A program made the translations under genes and the position numbers. This document shows positions 1 to 8,568 of a stretch of DNA of 64,000 bases, piece after piece; the first letter of the stretch is position 1; each line of letters opens with the position of its first letter. This stretch comes from Paraburkholderia phenoliruptrix. GTDB taxonomy: Bacteria > Pseudomonadota > Gammaproteobacteria > Burkholderiales > Burkholderiaceae. The stretch is from NCBI RefSeq assembly GCF_902859825.1, contig NZ_CADIKB010000011.1, positions 1 to 64,000 on the forward strand, in the 5' to 3' direction. The notes below the pieces were generated by a model that worked only from the letters and a program-made list of their open reading frames with translations, was not told the origin of the DNA and made no database searches.

Positions 1-787
1 CCCGGCGGCGAGGCCGGCCGCGCCGCGCGTCGTCGTTCCTGTGCCCACGCCCGGCGCGCCGCGCGGGGCGGCCCCGCAGCCCGCGGCGGGGCAATCTGGG
101 CAATCGGCCCAGCCGGCCCAATCCGGGCAATCGGCCCCTGCGGCGGCGCGCAACGACGCCCGGCAAACAGGCTCGCCGGTGCCGCCGTGGGACGATATCC
201 CGCCCGACGACTACATGCCGCTTTCCGCATCGGACGACGGTTACTACGGTCCCCCCGACGACAACTTCATGCCGGTGTTCGACAGCGGTCCGGACGATGT
301 CCGCGTCAACGCGCCGGCGGCTGCGCCCGCCGTCGATCAGCGCCCGCTGCCGCCCGCCGTGCCGCTCGATCCGCTCGGCTTCACGGGCGACTGGCCGGCG
401 CTCGCCGTCGACCTGCCGCTGAAGGGCATCTCCTATCAGCTCGCGTTCAACAGCGAATTGATGGCGCTCGAAGGCACCACGCTCAAGCTGAACGTGCCCG
501 TGCCGCAGTACGCGGAGACCTCGCAGGTCGCGAAGCTCAAGGCGGCGCTCGCCGAGAAGCTCGGTCAGAATGTCGACGTGGTGGTGGAAGTCGGCCCGGC
601 GCGCCGCACCGCGGCGGCTCACGACGCGGCGATGCGCGCCCAGCGCCAGCAGGAAGCGGAGCGCGAGATCAGCGCCGATCCGTTCGTGCAGTCGCTGATC
701 CGCGAATTCGGCGCCAGCATCGTGCCGGGCTCCATCCGCCCGATTACGCCAGACGCCGGTCCGAACGGCGCATCCCAGGTTCACTGA
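1..787 (+). CDS. dnaX: DNA polymerase III subunit gamma/tau, C-terminal part (5' end outside window)
   Basis: The reading frame is open from the window edge to the TGA at 785-787, so only the last 261 or so codons are present. The first third is Pro/Ala/Gln-rich linker with a short repeated [19 protein letters not shown] stretch. It is followed by a compact domain containing [16 protein letters not shown] and ending in [20 protein letters not shown], the conserved end of tau that in the family binds the alpha polymerase subunit. DnaX is the clamp-loader ATPase and replisome organiser, but its AAA+ part lies outside the window. The position directly upstream of ybaB and recR is the usual bacterial arrangement and supports the call. 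Upstream features cannot be judged. Confidence 0.93.
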   Translation, partial: PAARPAAPRVVVPVPTPGAPRGAAPQPAAGQSGQSAQPAQSGQSAPAAARNDARQTGSPVPPWDDIPPDDYMPLSASDDGYYGPPDDNFMPVFDSGPDDVRVNAPAAAPAVDQRPLPPAVPLDPLGFTGDWPALAVDLPLKGISYQLAFNSELMALEGTTLKLNVPVPQYAETSQVAKLKAALAEKLGQNVDVVVEVGPARRTAAAHDAAMRAQRQQEAEREISADPFVQSLIREFGASIVPGSIRPITPDAGPNGASQVH

Positions 788-837
788 TTCGCCGCGCGCG
801 ATTCCCGAATTTCACGCTATCAAGAAGGAGCATTTCC

Positions 838-1164
838 ATGATGAAAGGTCAACTCGCCGGGCTGATGAAGCAAGCCCAGCAGATGCAGGAAAACATGAAG
901 AAGATGCAGGAGCAGCTCGCTCAGATCGAAGTCGAGGGGCAGTCGGGCGCGGGTCTCGTCAAAATCACGATGACCTGCAAGAACGACGTGCGCCGCGTGT
1001 CGATCGACCCGAGCCTGCTCGCCGACGACAAGGACATGCTGGAAGACCTCGTCGCCGCTGCCTTCAACGACGCCGTGCGCAAGGCCGAGGCCACCGCTCA
1101 GGAAAAGATGGGCGGCATGACCTCGGGCCTGCCGCTGCCGCCGGGCTTCAAGCTGCCGTTCTGA
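838..1164 (+). CDS. ybaB: YbaB/EbfC family nucleoid-associated protein
   Basis: This 108-residue protein is the usual length for the family. It has a charged N-terminal helix ([21 protein letters not shown]) and the typical C-terminal ending [12 protein letters not shown]. Family members form dimers with a tweezer shape that bind DNA and coat the nucleoid. The ATG at 838 is chosen because an AAGGAG Shine-Dalgarno sequence lies at 825-830; the next codon is also ATG. It lies 50 bases after dnaX and upstream of recR, the conserved trio linked to replication and repair, and is probably co-transcribed with dnaX. Confidence 0.95.
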   Translation: MMKGQLAGLMKQAQQMQENMKKMQEQLAQIEVEGQSGAGLVKITMTCKNDVRRVSIDPSLLADDKDMLEDLVAAAFNDAVRKAEATAQEKMGGMTSGLPLPPGFKLPF

Positions 1165-1611
1165 GCGACGCTTCGGGCGAGACTCGACCAAGGGGCGCGG
1201 CGGCGGCGAGGCGGCAGCGCGGCAAAGCAGCGAACGGCGTGTGTGCAGTGCGGGCGCCACGGCGCACAGTCCCGGCTCCCATTCGGGCCGATGCACCTGT
1301 GCCTCGCAGCGCCGGTCCCGCGACATGCACGCCGCCGTTCGCTGCTTTGCCGCGGTGAAGCGCGCCTCGCTGCTCGCGGGGTTTCCCGGCATCGGTTGCA
1401 GGCGGGCCGTTCTGCGCAATCCGTGCGCAGACCGCCGGCGCGGCAGAATCCGCTCGAGCCAGTTAGCAGCGTGCCGGCGGCGAGCGAGCAGGAAGTAGCA
1501 ACAATCAGTAGCAACAAGCCGGCAGCCAGTGCGCAAGCAGCAGCCAAACGCTAGCAAGAAGCCGTCCCTTCGACCCATGCCCGGGTATCATCCAACTCGA
1601 CGCCGATCCGC
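1165..1611. other. ybaB-recR intergenic region rich in inverted repeats
   Basis: This 447-base spacer is unusually long for the ybaB-recR junction. No reading frame in it looks like a protein. It holds a 22-bp perfect inverted repeat with arms 1218-1239 and 1333-1354, and a tight hairpin at 1411-1431 (stem TCTGCGCA, loop ATCCG). Near 1492-1515 the 11-mer AGTAGCAACAA occurs twice in tandem. A promoter for recR may lie here but none is obvious. Confidence 0.6.
1218..1354. repeat. 22-bp perfect inverted repeat with 93-base spacer
   Basis: The left arm at 1218-1239 (core GGCAAAGCAGCGAACGG) is exactly complementary to the right arm at 1333-1354. The enclosed 93 bases contain further imperfect self-complementarity, for example GCACAG...CTGTGC around CCGGCTCCCATTCGGGCCG, so transcribed RNA could fold into one long branched hairpin. 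There is no T-run after it, so it is not a standard terminator. The function is unknown; a dispersed palindromic element or a structured leader or spacer RNA are possible. Confidence 0.6.
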
Positions 1612-2208
1612 ATGAAACAACCTTCCGCCTTGTCGGCGCTCGTCGAAGCGCTGCGCGCGCTGCCCGGAGTCGGGCCGAAGTCCGCGCAACGCATGGCGTA
1701 CCACCTGATGCAGCACGACCGCGAGGGCGCCGACAAGCTCGGCCGCGCGCTGCTGTTCGCAACTGAGCATCTGCGGCACTGCGAGAAGTGCAATACCTTT
1801 ACCGAGGCGCAGATCTGCGAGGTGTGCCTCGACCCTGAGCGCGATCCGAGCTTGCTGTGCGTCGTCGAAACGCCCGCCGACCAGATCATGCTCGAGCAGA
1901 CCATGACCTACCGCGGGCTCTATTTCGTGCTGATGGGCCGGCTGAGTCCGCTCGACGGCATCGGCCCCAAGGAGATACATTTCGACCGGCTGGTGAAGCG
2001 CGCGTCCGACGGTGTCGTGAAGGAAGTCGTGCTCGCCACCAATTTCACCAACGAAGGCGAAGCCACCGCGCATTACCTCGGGCAAACGCTCAAGGCGCGC
2101 GGGCTTGCCGTCACGCGTCTCGCCCGCGGCGTGCCGGTGGGCGGTGAACTGGAATACGTCGACGCGGGCACGATCGCTCGTGCCATGCTCGACCGCCGCT
2201 CCATGTAG
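1612..2208 (+). CDS. recR: Recombination mediator protein RecR
   Basis: RecR works with RecO, and RecF where present, to load RecA on SSB-coated gaps. At 198 residues it has full family length. It shows an N-terminal helix-hairpin-helix (about residues 10-30, [17 protein letters not shown]), a four-cysteine zinc finger with Cys57, Cys60, Cys69 and Cys72 (CEKC...CEVC), and a Toprim domain starting near residue 81 (LCVVETPAD). The C-terminus [17 protein letters not shown] is typical. The position after dnaX-ybaB is the conserved one, although the long repeat-containing spacer suggests separate expression or RNA processing. Confidence 0.97.
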   Translation: MKQPSALSALVEALRALPGVGPKSAQRMAYHLMQHDREGADKLGRALLFATEHLRHCEKCNTFTEAQICEVCLDPERDPSLLCVVETPADQIMLEQTMTYRGLYFVLMGRLSPLDGIGPKEIHFDRLVKRASDGVVKEVVLATNFTNEGEATAHYLGQTLKARGLAVTRLARGVPVGGELEYVDAGTIARAMLDRRSM

Positions 2209-2256
2209 CCGCGGCGACGCGCGAGCGATTCACAGCGGCGCGCGAGCACGGTGTGG

Positions 2257-2325
2257 GCAGAGCACGAGCAGAACGCCCGGCCAGAACGCGAGCAGAAGAC
2301 GAGCAGAGCACGAACAGAACGCCCG
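2257..2325. repeat. Pair of 23-bp direct repeats, 46-bp period
   Basis: Positions 2257-2279 and 2303-2325 match at 22 of 23 bases (core GAGCACGARCAGAACGCCCG). A shorter related piece, CACGAACAGAACA, follows at 2339-2351, and partial CGAGCAGAA units lie between. The array occupies the spacer between recR and the CoA-transferase gene, immediately upstream of its ribosome binding site. It could be a regulator-binding array or only a local duplication. Confidence 0.6.
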
Positions 2326-2359
2326 CCTTGCCGCGTTCACGAACAGAACAAAGGAGACT

Positions 2360-3601
2360 ATGAGCGCAACGCCCCAATCCGCTGCCCACGAGGCGCCGTC
2401 ATCCGCACCGGGCCCGCTCGCGGGCGTGAAGGTGCTCGAACTCGGCACGCTGATCGCGGGGCCGTTTGCCGCGCGTTTTCTCGGCGAGTTCGGCGCCGAC
2501 GTCATCAAGATCGAAGATCCGAAGGGCGGCGACCCGCTGCGCAAGTGGCGCAAGCTTTATCCCGAAGTGGGCGGTACGTCGCTCTGGTGGGCCGTGCAGG
2601 CGCGCAACAAGAAGTCCGTCACGATCAATCTGAAGGCCGAGGAGGGCAAGGAGATCGTGCGCCGCCTCGCGCGTGAAGCGGACATCGTCGTCGAAAATTT
2701 CCGGCCTGGGCTGCTGGAAAAACTCGGGCTCGGCTACGACGTGCTGTCGGCGGAGAATCCGGGCCTCGTCATGGTGCGTCTTTCCGGCTACGGCCAGACC
2801 GGTCCGTACCGCGACCGGCCCGGCTTCGGCGCGATTGCCGAGTCGATGGGCGGTCTGCGTCATATCACCGGTTACCCGGACTTGCCGCCGCCGCGCATCG
2901 GCATTTCGATCGGCGATTCGATTGCGGCCTTGCACGGCGTAATCGGCGCGCTGATGGCGCTGCATCACAAGCAGGTGAACGGCGGCAAGGGGCAGGTGGT
3001 CGACGTCGCGCTGTACGAGGCCGTGTTCAACATGATGGAAAGCGTGGTGCCCGAGTACGGCGTCTACGGCATGGTGCGCGAGCGCACCGGCGCGTCGCTG
3101 CCGGGCATCGTGCCGTCCAACACCTATCCGTGCCGCGACGGCAGCATCGTGATCGGCGGCAATAGCGATCCGATTTTCAGGCGCCTGATGCTCGCCATCG
3201 AGCGCGAAGATCTCGCGAACGATCCCGCGCTCGCGCACAACGACGGCCGCGTGCCGCGCACAGAGGAGATCGACGCGGCGATTGCCGCCTGGCTCGCCAC
3301 GCGCACCATCGACGAAGCGCTTGCGGTGCTCAATGCCGCCGACGTCCCGGTGGGCCGCATCTACAGCGTCGCCGATATGTTCACCGATCCGCAATACATG
3401 GCGCGTCAGATGATTCAGCGCTTCAAGTGGCAGGACGGCCGCGAGATCACGCTGCCGGCGGTCACGCCGAAACTCTCGGAGACGCCCGGCGAGACGCGCT
3501 GGCTCGGCCCCGAGCTGGGTGAACATACGGATGAAGTCCTGCAATCGCTAGGTTATGATGCAGACCACATCGCAAGGTTGCATGCGCAACAAGTTGTGTG
3601 A
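2360..3601 (+). CDS. CaiB/BaiF family (class III) CoA-transferase, formyl-CoA-transferase-like
   Basis: Class III CoA-transferases move CoA between carboxylic acids through an aspartyl-CoA thioester. This protein has 413 residues. Near the N-terminus it has GVKVLELGTLIAGPFAARFL and GADVIKIEDPKGGDPLR. The GISIGDS motif contains Asp186, the position of the catalytic aspartate (GDS) of Oxalobacter Frc. The C-terminus LGEHTDEVLQSLGYDADHI also closely resembles Frc. The start at 2360 is set by AAGGAG at 2351-2355 (AAGGAGACT). A longer in-frame extension upstream runs through recR and is rejected. The substrate is unknown; the ABC importer genes that follow on the same strand suggest uptake of an organic acid-like compound. 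Confidence 0.9.
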   Translation: MSATPQSAAHEAPSSAPGPLAGVKVLELGTLIAGPFAARFLGEFGADVIKIEDPKGGDPLRKWRKLYPEVGGTSLWWAVQARNKKSVTINLKAEEGKEIVRRLAREADIVVENFRPGLLEKLGLGYDVLSAENPGLVMVRLSGYGQTGPYRDRPGFGAIAESMGGLRHITGYPDLPPPRIGISIGDSIAALHGVIGALMALHHKQVNGGKGQVVDVALYEAVFNMMESVVPEYGVYGMVRERTGASLPGIVPSNTYPCRDGSIVIGGNSDPIFRRLMLAIEREDLANDPALAHNDGRVPRTEEIDAAIAAWLATRTIDEALAVLNAADVPVGRIYSVADMFTDPQYMARQMIQRFKWQDGREITLPAVTPKLSETPGETRWLGPELGEHTDEVLQSLGYDADHIARLHAQQVV

Positions 3602-3672
3602 GCAACGACCGCCGCAGCCCGATAAATAAAATCGCAACACCAGAGTTCGCACGAGCCTCGGAGACAACAAAC

Positions 3673-4710
3673 ATGCATCGCAGAAGCTTTCTCGCCGGTA
3701 CCGCGGCGCTCGCGGGCGCCACGCTCGCGGCCACGCCGCTCGCTTTCGCGCAGGGCAAACTGGAAACCACGAAGGTCGCCATTGCTGTCGGCGGCAAGAA
3801 CCTCTTCTACTATCTGCCGCTCACGATTGCGGAGCGCCGCAATTTCTTCAAGGACGAAGGTCTCGACGTCGAAATCTCCGACTTCGCCGGCGGCTCGCAA
3901 GCATTGAAGGCGGCGGTGGGCGGCAGCGCGGACGTGGTGTCCGGCGCGTTCGAACACACGCTGCTCCTGCAGGCGCAAAAGCAGTCGTTCCGTGAGTTTG
4001 TCCTGCAGGGACGCGCGCCGCAGATCGTGCTCGCGGTGTCGAAGAAAACCATGCCGAACTACAAGTCGATCGCCGACCTGCGCGGCAAGAAAATCGGCGT
4101 GACCGCGCCGGGTTCGTCGACGTCGATCATGGCGAGCTTCGTGCTGGCCAAGGGCGGCCTCACCGCGAAAGACGTCGCGTTCATCGGCGTCGGCGCGGGC
4201 GCCGGCGCCATTGCCGCGTTGCAATCCGGGCAGATCGACGCGCTCGCCAACCTCGATCCGGTGATCACGAAGCTCGAACGCAGCGGCGAGATTCGCGTCG
4301 TCTCCGACACGCGCACGCTCGCGGATACGCGCAGCGTGTTCGGCGGCGACATGCCCGCGGGTTGCCTCTACGCATCGCAAAACTTCATCACGAAGAATCC
4401 GAACACCACGCAGGCGCTCACCAATGCGATGGTGCGCGCGCTCCGATGGCTGCAAACGGCCACCGGTACCGAGCTCATCAACACGGTGCCGGAAAGCTAT
4501 CTGCTCGGCGATCGTGCGGTGTATCTCGACGCGTGGCAGCACGTCAAGGAAGCCATGTCGCCCGACGGCCTGATGCCGGTCGACGGTCCCGCCACGTCGC
4601 TCAAAACCCTGCAGGCATTCGACGCGACAGTGCAGGGTAAGCCGATCGACGTGTCGAAGACATGGACGAACGACTTCGTCAAGAAGGCGCTCGCCACCGC
4701 CAAGTCGTGA
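3673..4710 (+). CDS. ABC transporter substrate-binding protein, NMT1/SsuA-TauA-like, Tat-exported
   Basis: This is a periplasmic binding protein of the nitrate/sulfonate/taurine/thiamine-precursor class, 345 residues. The N-terminus HRRSFLAGTAALAG followed by a hydrophobic stretch and AFAQ is a twin-arginine signal. The ATG at 3673 is chosen because it begins exactly at this signal and has GGAGA at 3660-3664; an in-frame start further upstream would overlap the CoA-transferase stop and bury the signal. The mature part has the family pattern (NLFYYLPLTIAERRNFFKDEGLDVE, FAGGSQALKAAVGGSADVV, LRGKKIGVTAPGSSTS). The ligand cannot be read from sequence. ATPase and permease follow on the same strand. 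Confidence 0.9.
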   Translation: MHRRSFLAGTAALAGATLAATPLAFAQGKLETTKVAIAVGGKNLFYYLPLTIAERRNFFKDEGLDVEISDFAGGSQALKAAVGGSADVVSGAFEHTLLLQAQKQSFREFVLQGRAPQIVLAVSKKTMPNYKSIADLRGKKIGVTAPGSSTSIMASFVLAKGGLTAKDVAFIGVGAGAGAIAALQSGQIDALANLDPVITKLERSGEIRVVSDTRTLADTRSVFGGDMPAGCLYASQNFITKNPNTTQALTNAMVRALRWLQTATGTELINTVPESYLLGDRAVYLDAWQHVKEAMSPDGLMPVDGPATSLKTLQAFDATVQGKPIDVSKTWTNDFVKKALATAKS

Positions 4711-4759
4711 AGCCGCGCCGCGACCCACACCGAAACCGATCCACCAAGCGAGTCGAACG

Positions 4760-5572
4760 ATGACCGTTGCAGCTCTGGCGCTCGAAAACATCACTTGCAC
4801 TTTCGCCGCGCGCGACAACCGCTCGCAGCGCTACACGGCCGTCAAGGACACGACGTTGCGGATCGCGCCGGGGGAGTTCGTCTCCGTGGTCGGGCCGACG
4901 GGCTGCGGCAAGTCCACCTTGCTGAACGTCGGCGCGGGTTTGCTCGCGCCGTCGGCGGGCACGGTCAGCGTGTTCGGCGAACCGCTCGCGGGCATCAACC
5001 GGCGCGCAGGCTACATGTTCCAGGCCGACGCATTGATGCCCTGGCGCTCCGCTATCGACAATGTGATGGCCGGCCTCGCGTTCCACGGCGTGCCGCAGCA
5101 GGAAGCGCGCGCGAAGGCGGAAGAGTGGCTCAAGCGCGTGGGCCTCGGCGGTTTCGGCGACCGCTATCCGCATCAGTTGTCGGGCGGCATGCGCAAGCGC
5201 GTCGCGATGGCCCAGACGCTGATTCTCGATCCGGACATCATCCTGATGGACGAACCGTTTTCCGCGCTCGACATCCAGACGCGCCAACTGATGGAAAACG
5301 AACTGCTCGAGCTGTGGGCTGCGAAACGCAAGGCCGTGCTCTTCATCACGCACGATCTCGACGAGGCGATCGCCATGTCCGACCGGGTGGTGGTCCTGTC
5401 GGCGGGGCCGGGCACGCATCCTATCGGCGAATTCGCGATCGACTTGCCGCGTCCGCGCGACGTCGCCGAAATCCGCTCGCATCCGCGCTTTGTGGAGTTG
5501 CATGCGCAGATCTGGAGCGTGCTGCGCGACGAGGTACTGAAGGGCTATCAGCAGCAGCTCACTGCTGTCTGA
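4760..5572 (+). CDS. ABC transporter ATP-binding protein, SsuB/TauB-like
   Basis: This cytoplasmic ATPase of the importer has 270 residues. It shows Walker A GPTGCGKST, a Q-loop with MFQADALMPW, the signature LSGGMRKR, Walker B ILMDEPFSALD, and an H-loop in LFITHDLDEA. The signature variant GGMRKR and the length match the nitrate/sulfonate/taurine family. It lies 49 bases after the binding-protein gene and 77 bases before the permease, so one transcript is likely. Confidence 0.93.
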   Translation: MTVAALALENITCTFAARDNRSQRYTAVKDTTLRIAPGEFVSVVGPTGCGKSTLLNVGAGLLAPSAGTVSVFGEPLAGINRRAGYMFQADALMPWRSAIDNVMAGLAFHGVPQQEARAKAEEWLKRVGLGGFGDRYPHQLSGGMRKRVAMAQTLILDPDIILMDEPFSALDIQTRQLMENELLELWAAKRKAVLFITHDLDEAIAMSDRVVVLSAGPGTHPIGEFAIDLPRPRDVAEIRSHPRFVELHAQIWSVLRDEVLKGYQQQLTAV

Positions 5573-5649
5573 GCACTGTCTGAGCGCTCGCTGAATGCAG
5601 CGCGTTTCGCGTCTATCAACCGTCTAAGGCAACCGAGGCAAACCGAGTC

Positions 5650-6474
5650 ATGTGGAAGACGTTGCGCCCCAACCGGGCGAATCTGGTGATCTGGCAATGG
5701 CTGTTGCTCGTGCTGTGCTTCGTGCTCTGGTATGTGCTGACGAGCCCGACGCTGCTGCCGGCGTTCTATTTCGACGACCCGAACAAGGCCGCTTTCTTCT
5801 TCGGCGAACCGCAGAAAGTGCTGCAGCGCATCTGGGAGTGGTTCACGAGCGGCGAGATCTATCTGCACCTGTGGATCACGCTGCTTGAAACCGTGCTCGC
5901 GTTCGCGCTCGGCACCGGCATAGGTTTGGGCGTCGGTTTGTGGCTTGCGCTGTCGCCGCTGGCGAGCGCGCTGTTCGACCCGTACATTAAGGCCGCCAAC
6001 TCGATGCCGCGCGTGATTCTCGCGCCGATCTTCGGCGTGTGGTTCGGTCTCGGCATCTGGTCGAAGGTCGCGCTCGGCGTGACGCTGGTGTTTTTCATCG
6101 TGTTCTTCAACGTCTATCAGGGCGTGAAGGAAGTGAGCCCGGTCGTGCTGGCGAACGCGCGCATGCTTGGCGCCAACGGCAAGCAACTGCTGCGCTATGT
6201 CTATTTGCCGAGCGCGATGAGCTGGGTGTTCTCGAGCCTGCACACGTCGGTGGGCCTCGCGTTCGTGGGCTCGGTGGTGGGCGAGTACCTCGGCTCCGCG
6301 CGCGGCGTCGGCTATCTGATTCTGCAGGCCGAAGGCACCTTCGATATCAATACCGTGTTTGCCGGCATCCTCGTATTGACGGCGTTCGCGCTGATTCTGG
6401 ATGCAATCGTCGGCATGGGCGAACGGCATCTGATGAAGTGGCAGCCGAAGACCGGCGACACCGAAAAGCTGTAG
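5650..6474 (+). CDS. ABC transporter permease, SsuC/TauC-like
   Basis: This inner-membrane permease of 274 residues has about six hydrophobic segments (LLLVLCFVLWYVLTSP near residue 20, VLAFALGTGIGLGVGLWLAL near 80, and three to four more). The EAA-type coupling loop is represented by NARMLGANGKQLLRYVYLPSAM. The central PRVILAPIFGVWFGLGIWSK resembles sulfonate/taurine permeases. It is the last gene of the cluster and is followed by a strong bidirectional terminator at 6506-6540. Confidence 0.92.
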   Translation: MWKTLRPNRANLVIWQWLLLVLCFVLWYVLTSPTLLPAFYFDDPNKAAFFFGEPQKVLQRIWEWFTSGEIYLHLWITLLETVLAFALGTGIGLGVGLWLALSPLASALFDPYIKAANSMPRVILAPIFGVWFGLGIWSKVALGVTLVFFIVFFNVYQGVKEVSPVVLANARMLGANGKQLLRYVYLPSAMSWVFSSLHTSVGLAFVGSVVGEYLGSARGVGYLILQAEGTFDINTVFAGILVLTAFALILDAIVGMGERHLMKWQPKTGDTEKL

Positions 6475-6505
6475 GCGCCGTAGCGGCGCGAAACCGCCTC
6501 AAAAC

Positions 6506-6540
6506 ACAGCGTGTGGCCCGAAAGGCCGCACGCTGTTTTG
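6506..6540. terminator. Bidirectional rho-independent terminator
   Basis: The stem ACAGCGTG...CACGCTGT (6506-6513 with 6529-6536) continues as TGGCC/GGCCG around a CGAAA loop. A run of T follows on the + strand, and A residues precede it (T on the - strand). It separates the ABC importer from the convergent oxidoreductase gene and can serve both. Confidence 0.85.
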
Positions 6541-6595
6541 TTTTGGCCGGACGCTCAGCGAACCGGTGTTCAGGCCAGCCGGGGCCGCGCTGCGC

Positions 6596-7570
6596 TTACG
6601 GCGTAATCACCACCTTGCCGATCACGCGCCGTTCGGCCATATCGCGCAGCGCGCGCGCCGTTTCGTCGAGCGAATAGCGCGCGGACACGTACGGCTTGAG
6701 CTTGCCTTCGCCGATCCAACCGACCATCTCGCGGAAAGCGGCGTGATTGCGCTCCGGCTCGCGCTTCGCAAAGTCGCCCCAGAAGACGCCGACCACACTC
6801 GCGCCTTTCAGCAGCGTCAGATTCAGCGGCAGCTTCGGAATCTCGCCGTTCGCAAAGCCGACCACCAGATACCGTCCGCGCCAGCCGATGCTGCGAAAGG
6901 CCGGCTCCGTGTAGGCGCCGCCGACGGGATCGTAGATCACGTCCGGGCCCAGGCCCGCGGTCAGCGCCTTGATGCGCTTGCGCAGGTCTTCGGTGCTGTA
7001 GTTGATCGTCGCGTCGGCGCCATGCTCGACGCACACCGCGAGCTTTTCGTCGCTCGATGCCGCCGCGATCACGCGCGCACCGAGCGCCTTGCCGATTTCC
7101 ACCGCCGCGAGTCCGACACCGCCCGCCGCGCCGAGCACGAGCATCGTCTCGCCGGCCTGCAGCGCGCCGCGATCCACCACCGCATGATGCGACGTGCCGT
7201 ACGCGAGCGTGAAGGCCGCCGCCAGTTCGAAGTCGATGCCGTCCGCGAGCGGCACGCAGGCCGACTCGCTCGCAAGCGCCTGTTGCGCGAAGCCGCCCGC
7301 GCCCGTGAACGCGACCACGCGCGAGCCGGGCCTGAACCGTGTGACGCCGGCGCCCGCCGCGCGCACGATACCCGCCACTTCCGAGCCGGGCGTGAAGGGC
7401 AGCGGCGGTTTGAACTGATACCTGTTCTCGATGATGAGCACATCGGGGAAATTGACGGACGCGGCCTTCACGTCGATCACGACGTGTCTCGGCGGCGGCG
7501 CCAGATCCGGCAGATCTTCGACGGTCAGGCTCTCGGGCGGCCCGTACTGGTTGCAGCGAATCGCGCGCAT
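6596..7570 (-). CDS. NADPH:quinone oxidoreductase family protein (zinc-less MDR)
   Basis: This 324-residue medium-chain dehydrogenase/reductase has an N-terminal GroES-like fold ([28 protein letters not shown]) and a Rossmann NADPH site [18 protein letters not shown]. The usual zinc-ligand cysteines are missing, as expected of quinone oxidoreductases and acrylyl-CoA-reductase-like relatives. The physiological substrate cannot be assigned. The gene is convergent with the ABC importer and divergent from surE. Confidence 0.88.
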   Translation of the reverse strand: MRAIRCNQYGPPESLTVEDLPDLAPPPRHVVIDVKAASVNFPDVLIIENRYQFKPPLPFTPGSEVAGIVRAAGAGVTRFRPGSRVVAFTGAGGFAQQALASESACVPLADGIDFELAAAFTLAYGTSHHAVVDRGALQAGETMLVLGAAGGVGLAAVEIGKALGARVIAAASSDEKLAVCVEHGADATINYSTEDLRKRIKALTAGLGPDVIYDPVGGAYTEPAFRSIGWRGRYLVVGFANGEIPKLPLNLTLLKGASVVGVFWGDFAKREPERNHAAFREMVGWIGEGKLKPYVSARYSLDETARALRDMAERRVIGKVVITP

Positions 7571-7797
7571 CGTGTCTCCATTCGATCAGGTTTCGCAACG
7601 GCTCCGAGTGTAAAGCATCTGCACGATCGTGCGATTCGCGGTTTCGCCGTGCGCAGCGCCTCGGGTTCTTCGCCTCGATGTCCGTTCGAGCGCGTTTGCG
7701 GCGGCGCATCGACGAGGCGAGGCGTTGTGGTCCGCGCACCGGCGCCCGCCCCGCGCGACGCGCTTGCCGTGTCGTTCGCGCGCCTTCTTTCCTCGGT

Positions 7798-7803
7798 TAC
7801 AAT
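7798..7803 (+). promoter_or_regulatory. Candidate -10 box of a leaderless surE transcript
   Basis: TACAAT at 7798-7803 is followed by six bases and then the ATG of surE at 7810. A transcription start about seven bases downstream of the -10 would coincide with the ATG. No Shine-Dalgarno sequence is visible between. The -35 region is weak, so this is only suggestive. Confidence 0.35.
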
Positions 7804-7809
7804 CGCCGC

Positions 7810-8568
7810 ATGCGAATCCTACTCAGCAACGACGACGGCTATCTGGCGCCCGGCCTTGGCGCGCTTTACGAAGCGCTCAAGCCGCTCGCCGACGTGACCG
7901 TGATGGCGCCCGAACAGAATTGCAGCGGCGCGTCCAACTCCCTGACCTTGTCGCGGCCGCTTTCGGTTCTGCGCTCGGCAAATGGTTTCTATTACGTGAA
8001 CGGCACGCCCACCGACTCCGTGCACATCGCGCTGACCGGCATGCTGGACCACACGCCCGACCTCGTCGTATCCGGTATCAACAACGGTCAGAACATGGGC
8101 GAGGACACGCTCTATTCCGGCACCGTCGCGGCGGCGACCGAGGGCATCATGTTCGGCGTGCCGGCCATCGCCTTCTCGCTTGTCGACAAAGACTGGGTGC
8201 ATCTGGAAGCCGCGGTTCGCGTCGCGACCGAAATCGTCGCGCATTACCTCGCGCATCCGCTGCCGGGGCATCCGCTTCTGAACGTCAACATCCCGAACCT
8301 GCCGTACGAGCAGCTGGGCAGCTGGCGCGTCACCCGGCTCGGCAAGCGGCATCCGTCGCAGCCGGTCATCCGCCAGACCAATCCGCGTGGCGAGCCGATC
8401 TACTGGATCGGCCCGTCGGGCAGCGCGCGCGATGCGAGCGAAGGGACGGATTTCCACGCGGTGGCCAACGGCCATGTGTCGATCACGCCGCTGCAACTCG
8501 ACCTGACTCACACGCAAATGCTGCCGGCGGCGCACGACTGGGCGCGCGCGGGCAGCGGCGCTTCATGA
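7810..8568 (+). CDS. surE: 5'/3'-nucleotidase (survival protein) SurE
   Basis: SurE dephosphorylates nucleoside monophosphates and is linked to stationary-phase survival. The protein has 252 residues. The metal site begins at the N-terminus with [11 protein letters not shown] (Asp8, Asp9) and continues with the Ser/Asn loop GASNSLT and [20 protein letters not shown]. The ATG at 7810 is chosen because the domain starts at this methionine. The last bases overlap the start of pcm (ATGA), indicating translational coupling in the classic surE-pcm-nlpD-rpoS order. Confidence 0.96.
   Translation: MRILLSNDDGYLAPGLGALYEALKPLADVTVMAPEQNCSGASNSLTLSRPLSVLRSANGFYYVNGTPTDSVHIALTGMLDHTPDLVVSGINNGQNMGEDTLYSGTVAAATEGIMFGVPAIAFSLVDKDWVHLEAAVRVATEIVAHYLAHPLPGHPLLNVNIPNLPYEQLGSWRVTRLGKRHPSQPVIRQTNPRGEPIYWIGPSGSARDASEGTDFHAVANGHVSITPLQLDLTHTQMLPAAHDWARAGSGAS

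Noticed and set aside
2105..2359. Upstream extension of the CoA-transferase into recR
   Set aside because: The added residues are low quality, overlap recR, and the ribosome site is at 2351-2355.
3015..3035. LYEAV in the CoA-transferase as a changed catalytic aspartate
   Set aside because: The catalytic aspartate of Frc corresponds to Asp186 in SIGDS, which is present, so the active site is intact.
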